The notes: generated by a model not told the origin, from the letters alone. 64,000 nt of DNA from Collimonas humicola (GCF_018304945.1 NZ_JAGQEE010000007.1:277583-341582), one strand, 5' to 3'; shown: positions 28,824 through 36,757, counted from the stretch's first letter. Translations and numbers: made by a program.

Positions 28824-29402
28824 TTAACCGTAATTGGGACAATCCGGACTCGGTTTAGCGACTCCATCGCCGCCATAGAATCCCGTATTGGAACCCGGTA
28901 TAACGGAAATGCTGCCTATTGCTGGATTTGCCGTCCACCATTCCCAGCCACCATCTGCATAGGCGACCTTAAACACGTATTGCCTTTTTGGATTGAAATA
29001 CCCAAATAGGGCGCTGCCAATTCTCGCTGCAGGACCTTCTTTTACATTCCACATTGCTTTGAGTTGATTGGCGACAGCCCATCGCTCATCTTGGCTTGAT
29101 CTTGACGTTACATTTCTCATTTCTTGGGGCAAATCTGGATTGCATCGTATGTCACTATTCTTGCTTTGCTTTTTTTGCTCGGCAATTAGGTCGGACGGAC
29201 TGCCTGGAGTTCCACCTCCTCCATCTCCACCCCCTGCAGAAGGGCCATCAGGGTCGCCATAATATGGGCCTGATGGGCGGTCGGGTCTAGGCGCAGTAAT
29301 GATGACGGTATCAATTGCACTGGCTGAGCTTCCATAAAATAAGCTAATTATTAAAGAGAATATTATCCTGCGTCCAAAAGGACATTTAGCTAAATGGTTC
29401 AC
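28824..29402 (-). CDS. Secreted protein of unknown function with Gly/Pro-rich linker (prophage cargo)
   Basis: A 192-residue protein starting at GTG 29402 with AAAGGA upstream. A signal peptide (RRIIFSLIISLFYGSSASA) is followed by VIITAPRPDRPSG, a Gly/Pro/Ser-rich linker (about 45-72) and a C-terminal domain with two cysteines, aromatic residues (GGWEWWTAN) and a Gly-rich end (GSNTGFYGGDG). The leader plus TAPRP-type start reminds me of secreted proteins of unknown function in related bacteria, from memory only. It is AT-rich and heads the two-gene cargo operon. A secreted effector is one guess; an envelope protein is another. Confidence 0.7.
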   Translation of the reverse strand: MNHLAKCPFGRRIIFSLIISLFYGSSASAIDTVIITAPRPDRPSGPYYGDPDGPSAGGGDGGGGTPGSPSDLIAEQKKQSKNSDIRCNPDLPQEMRNVTSRSSQDERWAVANQLKAMWNVKEGPAARIGSALFGYFNPKRQYVFKVAYADGGWEWWTANPAIGSISVIPGSNTGFYGGDGVAKPSPDCPNYG

Positions 29403-29689
29403 ACAATCCTTTTCTGTTAGTTAAAGACTTATCGCAACAGTACCGAGGTCGATATTTGCGGCTTCGCCTGTTCTGCAATTTATGGATCAAAGATCGAGCA
29501 TGACTGCTCATATGTGTTGCCAATTAGAAATGAGAAAAGTGCCACTCTTTTTGTGAGATTTGTATTTATTTATTAAGATTTCATGAATATTTACGCCAGA
29601 TATCGCGAAACTGGATGAAACGTCGATTGTCGTCACGCTTATCGGCAATGACCTACGAACTAAGAATTTGACCTGGCGATGAAATTTTC
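29403..29689. other. AT-rich stretch without a gene inside the prophage remnant
   Basis: No credible open frame, tRNA or strong hairpin is seen. It must hold the promoter of the leftward cargo operon, but no hexamer pair stands out. Confidence 0.5.
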
Positions 29690-30023
29690 TTAAAAAGGAC
29701 TATTCAGATGTTTGAGTAAAGAATGCCGAATCACTGCGTGGTCAGTCACATTAAATTCAAGTAGTGCTCGAGTCGGGTAGTGATATGTCGCCTTTTTTTT
29801 GCAACCTTGTCGGTCAATCCCTCCTGATGCACGCGGGCAATCCGCGCAACGCGCCCAAGGAAGCCGACTGAAAGCTGATTTTCGTCCTGCTCGATTTTGA
29901 GATTTTTTAGCGTGCGGTCTTCTCAAACATGGCGGCTTTCTGCCGTTTGATTCTCCCTTTCTTACCCCGTGGATTCTTGCGCTGCTTGCGCGCCGCATAG
30001 GGCGCGCCGTCCAGCGCCTGCAT
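29690..30023 (-). pseudogene. P2-like tail completion protein S (gpS), two frameshifts
   Basis: Read leftward from ATG 30023, the start MQALDGAPYAARKQRKNPRG, then KKGRIKRQKAAMFEKTA, matches the middle of P2-type gpS. At CGCTAAAAAA (near 29912) the frame hits a stop; shifted back one base it continues LKNLKIEQDENQLSVGF and LGRVARIARVHQEGL. A second shift in an 8-base A run (near 29800) restores KKATYHYPTRALLEF and ends NSPF at 29690. The N-terminal part of gpS is absent. The matches are from memory of the family. Confidence 0.75.
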
Positions 30024-30459
30024 AGGCTTGCCAGAAATCAGCGGTATTTGCTGGTGTGGGTTGCGGCTCGGCCAGGTGCAACACTTCCAGCCGACCGGCG
30101 CCGGCTGGTTTCACTATCACCCGCTCGGTCAGCGCCAGTGTGATCGGCAGGTCTACCGACGCGTGGTTGTTGTAATCCACATCAAAGCCGATGCCGGTCT
30201 TGCGCAGCTCGACATTGTCCAGCAGGTCGCGCTGGCGCACCTGCACCCAGGCCAGCAACGGGACCATGATGGCATCCTCGCTGCTAGCGTAGTCGGTGAT
30301 GATGATGTTCAGCTTATAGCGATATTCAAACGACAGGGAAGCGGTGCCGGTCGCCACCGTGTTGCCACCCTCCGCAAAGACCAGCAGCTTGTCGGGGTTC
30401 TGCTGCAATTCAGCGCTGGCGGCTGTCAGATGTGCACTAAGGCTTTTTGGCTTGTACAC
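29962..30459 (-). CDS. P2-like tail completion protein R (gpR)
   Basis: A 165-residue protein with the gpR pattern: KPKSLSAHLTAASAELQQNPDKLLVF, SLSFEYRYKLNIIITDYA, AIMVPLLAWVQVRQRDLL and a DLPITLALTERVIV segment. GpR joins tail to head in P2. The GTG at 30459 is chosen because AGGAGGA lies 8 bases upstream, and it overlaps the lysC end as in P2. The last 25 residues (from TADFWQAYAG) look unlike the family, perhaps because of the deletion that removed the start of gpS. Probably an inert remnant. Confidence 0.75.
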   Translation of the reverse strand: MYKPKSLSAHLTAASAELQQNPDKLLVFAEGGNTVATGTASLSFEYRYKLNIIITDYASSEDAIMVPLLAWVQVRQRDLLDNVELRKTGIGFDVDYNNHASVDLPITLALTERVIVKPAGAGRLEVLHLAEPQPTPANTADFWQAYAGAGRRALCGAQAAQESTG

Positions 30460-30595
30460 GTTCGGCGTCCTCCTGACAATCAGCAACGGCGCCCATCTGG
30501 GCCGCACAAATGCCCCGCGCAGCTTCTGCGCGCTCCAGGGCAAGCAACAACGCGCCGTTAGTTCTGGACGCCGTCGCCGGCAGTTTGCAGCGCAT
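30437..30595 (-). CDS. P2-like LysC/Rz1-type spanin fragment nested in lysB
   Basis: A 52-residue frame starting MRCKLPATASRTNG, with LALERAEAARGICAAQMGAVADCQ, which matches the C-terminal part of LysC (Rz1-like outer-membrane spanin) of P2-like phages. It overlaps the end of lysB in another frame and runs 23 bases into R, the nested arrangement known from P2. The lipoprotein signal that should precede it is not visible, so it is truncated. Too short to be called by length alone. Confidence 0.55.
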   Translation of the reverse strand: MRCKLPATASRTNGALLLALERAEAARGICAAQMGAVADCQEDAERVQAKKP

Positions 30596-30872
30596 GATCG
30601 CTGGACAGGGGGTGACTGTCAGCGTCGGCGCCGGTGGCGGCTTGCAGCTTGGCGGCGGCCTTCTTGTCCTTGGCCGCCGCGTCGGTCAAGGTCTTGATGG
30701 TGCCGTCGCGATCGCCTGTGATCTGTTTGGCGGTCTCGGCACGTTCCTTGGCAGCGGTCAGGCTATCCCGCTGGACATAAATCACCAGGCACAGCGCGTC
30801 AATTCCCAAGAGGGATATCGAAATTATCGAATTGCGGAACTGAAAACTCGGTAAGTAATTGAAAGGAATCAA
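30558..30872 (-). CDS. P2-like LysB/Rz-type lysis protein, internally deleted
   Basis: A 104-residue protein with one hydrophobic segment (IISISLLGIDALCLVIYV) and the charged coiled-coil YVQRDSLTAAKERAETAKQ then DRDGTIKTLTDAAAKDKKAAAKL, typical of LysB/i-spanin proteins. The end, LSSDHALQTAGDGVQN, resembles the LysB C-terminus, but the region between is missing, so an in-frame deletion is likely. Its start lies 10 bases inside the right attachment copy, showing how far the prophage has been trimmed. Confidence 0.6.
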   Translation of the reverse strand: MIPFNYLPSFQFRNSIISISLLGIDALCLVIYVQRDSLTAAKERAETAKQITGDRDGTIKTLTDAAAKDKKAAAKLQAATGADADSHPLSSDHALQTAGDGVQN

Positions 30873-30882
30873 TTTCCCGTTG

Positions 30883-30930
30883 GACTTGTAATCAGGGGGG
30901 TGGCGGGTTCAAGTCCTGCAGCCAGCACCA
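30883..30930 (+). repeat. Right attachment copy of tRNA-Thr 3' end
   Basis: Repeats 27104-27150 from GACTTGTAATCAG to the CCA end, with six instead of five G in the run. It lacks the 5' half of the tRNA, so it is not a gene. Confidence 0.9.
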
Positions 30931-30940
30931 GAATTTAAAA

Positions 30941-30970
30941 GGCCCTCAGAAATGAGGGCCTTTTTCTTTT
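30941..30970 (+). terminator. Terminator next to the right attachment copy
   Basis: Stem GGCCCTCA/TGAGGGCC, loop GAAA, followed by TTTTTCTTTT. Probably the original tRNA-Thr terminator before integration. Confidence 0.85.
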
Positions 30971-31040
30971 GCGCCGCGACTTGTCATTACGGCGCCTAAT
31001 GCAGCTCAGCGATTGCGTTGTGCTGTCGCTTTAGGGCGTC

Positions 31041-31349
31041 CTAAAATGCCCATTTTCTGCCAAGCTCTTCAAGCCCGGCCCTCTTCAAGTCCTCTGGCGT
31101 CATGACCACTCTTAGCTCCACATTGGCATTGAAAGTCAGGAACCATGGCTCGGCAAGCATGGGGATTTTCGAAGGGTCATCGAGGCTGACGATCAGGAGG
31201 GCTGTTCGCTGCCCGTGCTGTTCGGTGAAATAGGCTGCCTCCGGTTTTAACTCATCCAGAATCTGGCCCATTTTCTTGCTGGCCGAGCCGTCCCTGATAG
31301 CTGCGTTGAATTCGGTATTAGGAAATTTGACGTTCAATAGCATCCGCAC
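31041..31349 (-). CDS. Conserved small protein of unknown function
   Basis: A 102-residue soluble protein. Typical features are an N-terminal MLLNVKFPNTEFNAAIRDG, EAAYFTEQHGQRTALLIVSLDDPSKIP, and AEPWFLTFNANVELRVVMTPEDL. I recall similar short proteins across proteobacteria, of unknown role; the beta-alpha-beta layout suggests a ferredoxin-like fold related to muconolactone-isomerase/DUF3303-type proteins. It stands alone on the minus strand beside the prophage. Confidence 0.7.
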   Translation of the reverse strand: MRMLLNVKFPNTEFNAAIRDGSASKKMGQILDELKPEAAYFTEQHGQRTALLIVSLDDPSKIPMLAEPWFLTFNANVELRVVMTPEDLKRAGLEELGRKWAF

Positions 31350-31469
31350 GATTGTCTCCTTAGAGATTTGAATGACTTCCCAGCCAAAGATCTTGATTCA
31401 CTCCTGTAAAACCTTTTCATTGTAGGTTTACTGGTCAATTTAGCCACCCGTCATTTCGATCCGATCAAT

Positions 31470-32426
31470 CTAGTTGCATTCAGGCACCGTCCGGTTTGGG
31501 CCGAGGCTGACGGCTGCTCCTTCCGATTTGTTGACATGATTTCTTAGCTCATCGATGAACACCCGCGTCTTCTTCGGCCGATGCCGCGCCGCCGGAAACA
31601 CCGCATGAATCCCGCCATCCGGTAATTCCCACTCCGGCAGCACGCGCAGCAGGCGACCAGCGGCAACATGCTCGGCCACTGCAAAATCCGTCAAGACCGC
31701 CAGCCCGGCCCCCGCCAGCGCGGTGATGCCGGCGGCATAAGCGGTGTTCGCGGAAAACGTCGAATTGAAGCGTACGGTTTGTTCGGTCTTGCCTTGGGTC
31801 TTGAAGGTCCAGGTCAGCGGCTGCGGCAATACCGATAGCGCTACAAACGGCAAATCTTTCAGATCATCCAGCGTCCGCGGCATGCCAACCCGTTCAAGAA
31901 ACTGCGGGCTCGCCACCAGCCAGTGCTCGAAGCTGCCGATGCGGACGGCCTGGTGGCCGGAGTCGGCCAGCCGTCCTATGCGTATCGCTACGTCGATGCC
32001 GTCCGCGACCAGGTCGAAGAAACGGTCGCCGGCCAGCAATTCTATTTTGAGGCGCGGGTAGTGCAGCTGCAGGGCGACAGCCACCGGCGCGACTACCGTC
32101 GCGCCATAGTCGATCGGCGCGGTGATGCGCAGGGTGCCGCGCGGCTCCTCCGTGTCGTGTCCGGCGGCGGAGATCGCAGTCTCAGCATCGCTGACGATGC
32201 GTCGGCTGGCTTCGTAAAAGGCTTCGCCGGCGTCGGTCAGGTTAAGGCGGCGCGTGGTGCGCACCAGCAGGCTGGCGCCGATTTCGCTCTCCAGGCGCTG
32301 CATGTGGGTGCTGACCATGGTCTTGGTCAGGCCCAGCCGATTGGCCGCGGCAGTGAGAGAACCGGCTTCCACCACCGTGACAAAGACCAGCAGGCGATTG
32401 AGATTGACTGAGGAAAGATTTGCCAT
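31470..32426 (-). CDS. LysR-family transcriptional regulator
   Basis: A 318-residue LysR regulator: N-terminal winged helix (NLNRLLVFVTVVEAGSLTAAANRLGLTKTMVSTHMQRLE) and a C-terminal effector domain. Its Thr-rich region before residue 100 and IRIGRLADSGHQAVRIG segment place it in the AaeR/CrgA-like group. I start it at 32426 (MANLSSVNL) rather than 32450, because the upstream ATG lies inside a palindrome and lacks a ribosome site. It is divergent from a secreted hydrolase gene, which it probably controls. Confidence 0.9.
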   Translation of the reverse strand: MANLSSVNLNRLLVFVTVVEAGSLTAAANRLGLTKTMVSTHMQRLESEIGASLLVRTTRRLNLTDAGEAFYEASRRIVSDAETAISAAGHDTEEPRGTLRITAPIDYGATVVAPVAVALQLHYPRLKIELLAGDRFFDLVADGIDVAIRIGRLADSGHQAVRIGSFEHWLVASPQFLERVGMPRTLDDLKDLPFVALSVLPQPLTWTFKTQGKTEQTVRFNSTFSANTAYAAGITALAGAGLAVLTDFAVAEHVAAGRLLRVLPEWELPDGGIHAVFPAARHRPKKTRVFIDELRNHVNKSEGAAVSLGPNRTVPECN

Positions 32427-32443
32427 ATTGGGCGCCTGTTTAT

Positions 32444-32462
32444 TGTCCATTAATGATGGACA
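32444..32462. promoter_or_regulatory. Inverted repeat, likely LysR binding site
   Basis: TGTCCAT-TAATG-ATGGACA is a perfect 7-bp inverted repeat with the T-N11-A layout of LysR sites, located between the regulator and the divergent hydrolase gene. Confidence 0.6.
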
Positions 32463-32581
32463 TTGTTTTAGTAATTATCCATCTTATCAATGCTAGTGGA
32501 TACAGGTATATTTCTCCCATGGAATATTTAAAAGAAGTCAAAAACTACCGGCTCGCACCTATTCCCCCTCAGGAGAGATTC

Positions 32582-33517
32582 ATGAAATCGACATTCATCG
32601 GACTATGCATCGCGTTGTTTTCCTCGCTGGAGGCGCAGGCCGCGACGCAAGTGGCTTACCGCACTCAGGACGTGGACGGCATCAAGATTTTCTACCGCGA
32701 GGCAGGCAATCCGGCCAATCCGACCATTCTGCTGCTGCATGGCTTTCCATCGTCATCGCATATGTACCGGGATCTGATTCCTGCGCTGATGGGGAAATTC
32801 CACGTGATTGCGCCCGACTATCCGGGCAGCGGCTACAGCGAGGTGCCGGAAGGCGTGCCGTTCACGCCGACGTTTGACGGCCTGGCCGATGTCATGACGC
32901 GTTTCTTGGAAAAGAAGGGGCTCACGAAATTTGCGCTGTATGTCCAGGATTTCGGCGGGCCGGTCGGCTTCCGCATCGCGGCTAAGCACCCTGAGTGGAT
33001 TTCCGCCCTGGTCATCCAGAACGCCAATGCCTACAAGGAAGGCTTGTCCGCCCAGCTGGCAAGCGACATCAAGCAGCTCAGCGTCGGCATCAATGCCGAG
33101 ACCGAGCAAGCCATGTCGCAGGTGCTCAGTCCGCAAGGCGTGCAATTCATGTACAAGACCGGCGCCCGCAATCCCGAGCAGTTGAGTCCCGATGCATGGA
33201 TGCATGACCAGGACGGCTTGCAGAGCGTGCTGAATCGCAAGATCCAGATGGGGCTGCTGGTCGACTACCATACCAACGTAGAACAATATCCCGCCTGGCA
33301 TGCTTATTTCCGCAAGAGCCAGCCGCCGACGCTGATCGTCTGGGGCAAGAACGACCCCTTGTTCATCGAAGCCGGCGCCAAGGCTTATCTGCAGGATATC
33401 AAGAACGCCGAGCTGCACCTTCTCGATAGCGGCCACTTCGCACTGGAAGAAGACTCGGCGGAGATCGCCAGCCGCGTCACCAGCTTCATCGAGACTCGCG
33501 CAACGCTGACAAGGTAA
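32582..33517 (+). CDS. Secreted alpha/beta hydrolase, Asp-nucleophile (epoxide hydrolase/dehalogenase) type
   Basis: A 311-residue alpha/beta hydrolase with a signal peptide (FIGLCIALFSSLEAQAA). The HGFPSSSHMYRDLIP oxyanion loop is followed by a nucleophile elbow YVQDFGGPVG, where aspartate replaces serine; this is seen in epoxide hydrolases and haloalkane dehalogenases. The acid and base lie in WGKNDPLF and DSGHFALEE. ATG 32582 has CAGGAGAG upstream. The gene is divergent from lysR and followed by a second hydrolase. The natural substrate is unknown. Confidence 0.85.
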   Translation: MKSTFIGLCIALFSSLEAQAATQVAYRTQDVDGIKIFYREAGNPANPTILLLHGFPSSSHMYRDLIPALMGKFHVIAPDYPGSGYSEVPEGVPFTPTFDGLADVMTRFLEKKGLTKFALYVQDFGGPVGFRIAAKHPEWISALVIQNANAYKEGLSAQLASDIKQLSVGINAETEQAMSQVLSPQGVQFMYKTGARNPEQLSPDAWMHDQDGLQSVLNRKIQMGLLVDYHTNVEQYPAWHAYFRKSQPPTLIVWGKNDPLFIEAGAKAYLQDIKNAELHLLDSGHFALEEDSAEIASRVTSFIETRATLTR

Positions 33518-33604
33518 TTGCCTTCATGCTGCCTGCCACGAACGGCAGGTTGCGCGTGATGAACCAATATCGCTTCGACAAATTCTGATAAAAGAGAGAA
33601 GAAA

Positions 33605-34672
33605 ATGAAAGCCAGATCCAGCCAGTTCGGTATTAAAAAAATCGCTGCATTTGCATTGACCGCCGCAATGTTTGCCGGGCTTCCCGCCAGCGCGCAGACG
33701 CAGGCCAGTCCCGAGGCGCCTGCCAAGACAGGCATAGAGATGCATGGCAAAGGGCAGTTTGCTCCTTCGCGGTACGGCAAAATCTATTATGAAACCGAGG
33801 GCTCCGGGTCGCCGGTCTTCCTGATCGCCGGCGGCCCGGGCTCAAGCCACGCGTCGTTCCATCCGTGGTTCTCCCGGCTCGCCGCGGAACATACCGTCGT
33901 CTATCTGGATAATATCGGCAGAGGCCGTTCGGACAGGCTGGATTCGAAGCGCGCCTCGGAATATACAGTTCAACGCGACGCCGAGGACATCGAAGCCTTG
34001 CGCATCGCGCTGGGCTATGAGCGCATCTCGGTGCTCGGCCATTCGTACGGCGGCATGCCTGCGCTCGCATATGCGCTGAAGTACCCGCAGCATGTCTCCA
34101 AGCTTGTGCTGTCCAGCACGATGCTCAATGCGCACAGCTGGCAGCAGAATATCGACAGCGTCAATTTCACCGCGCGCAACCAGTTTCCCGAGATATGGCA
34201 GCAACTGATGCAGCTGCGCGCGCACGGCGTCAAATCGAGCGCGCCGGAATATGGGAAGCTGTATGGAGAGACCGAGCTGGACATCTACTGGCGCGATCCG
34301 GATATGGAAAGCAAGCTGTATAGCTCCGGCGACCCGGCCGACGCCGCCAATTCCGATGTCTACCTCAGCTTCATCGGCCAGGATCCCGAGTGGCAGGTGG
34401 GCGGCACCATGAAGCACTACGATCCGCGTGCGCGCATGCAATCTTTCACAGTCCCGACCCTGGTCGCCGCAGGACGTTACGACCGCGTCGGCACGCCGAA
34501 GATCGCCAGCGAAATCAAGGCAGCGCTGCCTGCCGCCAGCAGCAGGATGATGGTCTTTGAACGCAGCGGACACCGGCCATGGGTGGAGGAAACGGATGCG
34601 TATTTCAATCTGCTGAAGGAATTTCTCCAAAGCGACGATGACCGTGCCGTGCAAAAAATAAGCGCGCAATAG
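33605..34672 (+). CDS. Secreted alpha/beta hydrolase, proline iminopeptidase-like (S33)
   Basis: A 355-residue protein with a signal peptide (AAFALTAAMFAGLPASAQT). The oxyanion motif GGPGSSHASFHPWF and nucleophile elbow GHSYGGMPAL (serine) match the S33 proline iminopeptidase-like group; the acid is in AGRYDRVGTP and the histidine in ERSGHRPWVEE. It follows the first hydrolase by 87 bases. Substrate could be a peptide, ester or lactone. Confidence 0.85.
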   Translation: MKARSSQFGIKKIAAFALTAAMFAGLPASAQTQASPEAPAKTGIEMHGKGQFAPSRYGKIYYETEGSGSPVFLIAGGPGSSHASFHPWFSRLAAEHTVVYLDNIGRGRSDRLDSKRASEYTVQRDAEDIEALRIALGYERISVLGHSYGGMPALAYALKYPQHVSKLVLSSTMLNAHSWQQNIDSVNFTARNQFPEIWQQLMQLRAHGVKSSAPEYGKLYGETELDIYWRDPDMESKLYSSGDPADAANSDVYLSFIGQDPEWQVGGTMKHYDPRARMQSFTVPTLVAAGRYDRVGTPKIASEIKAALPAASSRMMVFERSGHRPWVEETDAYFNLLKEFLQSDDDRAVQKISAQ

Positions 34673-34918
34673 CAAGCAGCACGGCATGCGGCGAAGTGGG
34701 TATTTGAGGATTGCGGCCTGCGGCGGCCGCACTCTTCTCGTTTTCAGCGCGCAGGGAAAGCGCCGCCTGTCGTCCGCCGTGCTCGCTTAAATGAACTGCA
34801 TTGCCCGGTAACTAGGGCCTCTTAATTTTGCCGTCCCGATGAATTCCGCCAGACTGGTTTATTGTTACGTGAGTTGAATAGATAGCCACGACCAACACTT
34901 ACTGGAGGAGCTGCACTC

Positions 34919-36685
34919 ATGATGAATCGAGGAACATTTCTGAGAACGTTTGAAGCCCCGGGCTCTGGCAGTAAAACATACGGCATCAATGCGCGGCTTT
35001 ACCGCTTGTATGCATTCCCGCTCTTGCTGGGAATGGCTCTGCTGTCCGCCGGATGCAGCAGCGAGTTGCAAGCCGGCGCCGGACCACTCAGCTGTCCTCA
35101 GCTAAACGGCATGGCGATCTCCGCCCAGGCCATCGGCTTGCCGACCACGGGCGCAATCGTGACCGATGCGCACAGCGTACCGGCTGCCGGCGCCGGCGTG
35201 GCGGCGACGGGTGAGTATTGCCTGGTGAAGGGCGAGATCGATCCGGTCGATCCGGCGGCGCCGAAAATCAAATTCCAGCTCGATCTGCCGACCGCCTGGA
35301 ACCACAAGGCGCTGATGTTCGGCGGCGGCGGGTATAACGGCACTGTTCCCGATGTCAGTGGCAATGTCCCTGCCGGCCCGCTGGATCAGGCCAAGCCGCT
35401 GGCGCGCGGCTACGCAACCTTTGCCAGCGATTCGGGGCACCAGGCCAACCAGACGGGCAGCCGCGACGGTTCGTTCGGACGGAACGACGAAGCCTTGCAG
35501 AATTTTGCCGGCGACGCGCTCAAGAAAACACGCGATGTGGCGATCCATCTGATCGGGCGGTATTACGCCAGCGGCCTGCCGCAAAAATCCTACTTCGCCG
35601 GCGGTTCGACCGGCGGCCGCGAAGCATTGGCGGTGGCGCAGCGCTGGCCGCAGGACTGGGATGGCGTGATCGCGCTTTATCCGGCCTGGGCCGCGGCCAG
35701 CCTGGACCTGCAGTTCGGCCGCATCACGCGCGCCTTTGCCATGCCGAATGCCTATTTGAACCTGGCAAAGCGCAAGACGCTGTACGACGCGGCGATGGAA
35801 GCCTGCGACGCGCTGGATGGCGTCAAGGACGGCTTGATCAGCAACATGCAGGCATGCAACAGCCGCTTCGATCCCGCCAGCGCGATGCTCAACGGCGCGC
35901 CCTTGCGCTGTGCCGGCGGCGCAGATACGGGCGACAATTGCCTCTCCGATGCGCAGATTGCTGCGTTGAAGATCTATAGCACCGCAATCACGTTTGACCG
36001 CCCGCTCGGCAGCGGCGAAACGCAATTTCCCGGCTTTAATGTATGGGGCGCCGATCTCGGCCTGGCCGGCGACTCGGCGGCGCAGAAGACGGTAAGATTG
36101 CTGGCCATGGGCGACAGCCAGCCGGCGCAACCCATGCCGGCCGATGCGCCATACTGGGCGACGTTCTGGGATCAATGGGCGAAGCATTTCATCACGCGTG
36201 ATCCGGCATTTGATTCCCTGTCGCTAGATCCGCAGCATGCGGGCGCATGGCAGGCGCGCATCGATCAGCTCACGCTCATGCAAGATATCAACAAGACCGA
36301 TTTGTCGGCATTCATGGCCAAGGGCGGAAAAATCCTGATGGCGCACGGCATGTCGGATGCCTTGGTCAGCACCCGCTCCAGTGAGGATTATTTCCGGCGC
36401 CTGCAGTCCACCATGGGCAGCACTGCGGTTGACAGCTTCGTCCGCTACTACGAAATCCCCGGCTATGGCCATTCCTTGTCGACGGTCTTCAATGCCGCAT
36501 GGGATTCGCTGACGGCGCTGGAGAGCTGGGTGGAGCAGGGCAGCGCCCCGGCAGCGCAGGTCGTCTCGGATACGGCTGGCGTCCCGGGCCGCACCAGGCC
36601 GTTGTGCGAATTTCCGGCATGGCCGAAATACAAGGGCGCGGGCGATATCAACCTGGCTGCGAGTTTCAGTTGCGCTACGCAGTAG
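34919..36685 (+). CDS. Tannase/feruloyl esterase family lipoprotein
   Basis: A 588-residue protein with a hydrophobic leader ending in lipobox LLSAGC, so it is probably a lipoprotein. The remainder is the tannase/feruloyl esterase fold: YFAGGSTGGREALAVAQRWPQDWDGVIA with the catalytic serine, an inserted calcium/lid region with CDALDGVKDGLI, a KILMAHGMSDALVSTRSSEDY acid segment, and YEIPGYGHS histidine. Paired cysteines (for example RPLCEFPAWPKY and FSCATQ) fit the family disulfides. It may hydrolyse plant aromatic esters. It lies downstream of the two hydrolases but 246 bases away. Confidence 0.87.
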   Translation: MMNRGTFLRTFEAPGSGSKTYGINARLYRLYAFPLLLGMALLSAGCSSELQAGAGPLSCPQLNGMAISAQAIGLPTTGAIVTDAHSVPAAGAGVAATGEYCLVKGEIDPVDPAAPKIKFQLDLPTAWNHKALMFGGGGYNGTVPDVSGNVPAGPLDQAKPLARGYATFASDSGHQANQTGSRDGSFGRNDEALQNFAGDALKKTRDVAIHLIGRYYASGLPQKSYFAGGSTGGREALAVAQRWPQDWDGVIALYPAWAAASLDLQFGRITRAFAMPNAYLNLAKRKTLYDAAMEACDALDGVKDGLISNMQACNSRFDPASAMLNGAPLRCAGGADTGDNCLSDAQIAALKIYSTAITFDRPLGSGETQFPGFNVWGADLGLAGDSAAQKTVRLLAMGDSQPAQPMPADAPYWATFWDQWAKHFITRDPAFDSLSLDPQHAGAWQARIDQLTLMQDINKTDLSAFMAKGGKILMAHGMSDALVSTRSSEDYFRRLQSTMGSTAVDSFVRYYEIPGYGHSLSTVFNAAWDSLTALESWVEQGSAPAAQVVSDTAGVPGRTRPLCEFPAWPKYKGAGDINLAASFSCATQ

Positions 36686-36731
36686 CGGATTCAGCGCTGC
36701 CTAATTTCCCGGGAACGCGATCCATATAATC

Positions 36732-36757
36732 CCGGGCCAGCTGGCCCGGAGCTTTTC
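36732..36757 (+). terminator. Palindromic hairpin after the tannase-family gene
   Basis: An 18-bp perfect palindrome CCGGGCCAGCTGGCCCGG followed by AGCTTTTC. It could act as a weak terminator between two convergent genes. Confidence 0.45.

Larger units (their letters stand above)
27151..30930. mobile_element. Decayed P2-like prophage integrated at tRNA-Thr
   Basis: About 3.8 kb between two copies of the tRNA-Thr 3' end. Next to the intact tRNA is a broken tyrosine integrase, on the minus strand. At the far end, also on the minus strand, are lysB, lysC, R and S remnants in the order and overlap seen in phage P2. In the middle are two AT-rich genes of unknown function. No replication, capsid or tail-fibre gene remains, so the element cannot move by itself. 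Confidence 0.88.

Noticed and set aside
30883..30930. Second tRNA-Thr gene
   Set aside because: Only the 3' part from the anticodon stem onwards is present; the acceptor 5' strand and D arm are missing, so it is an attachment remnant.
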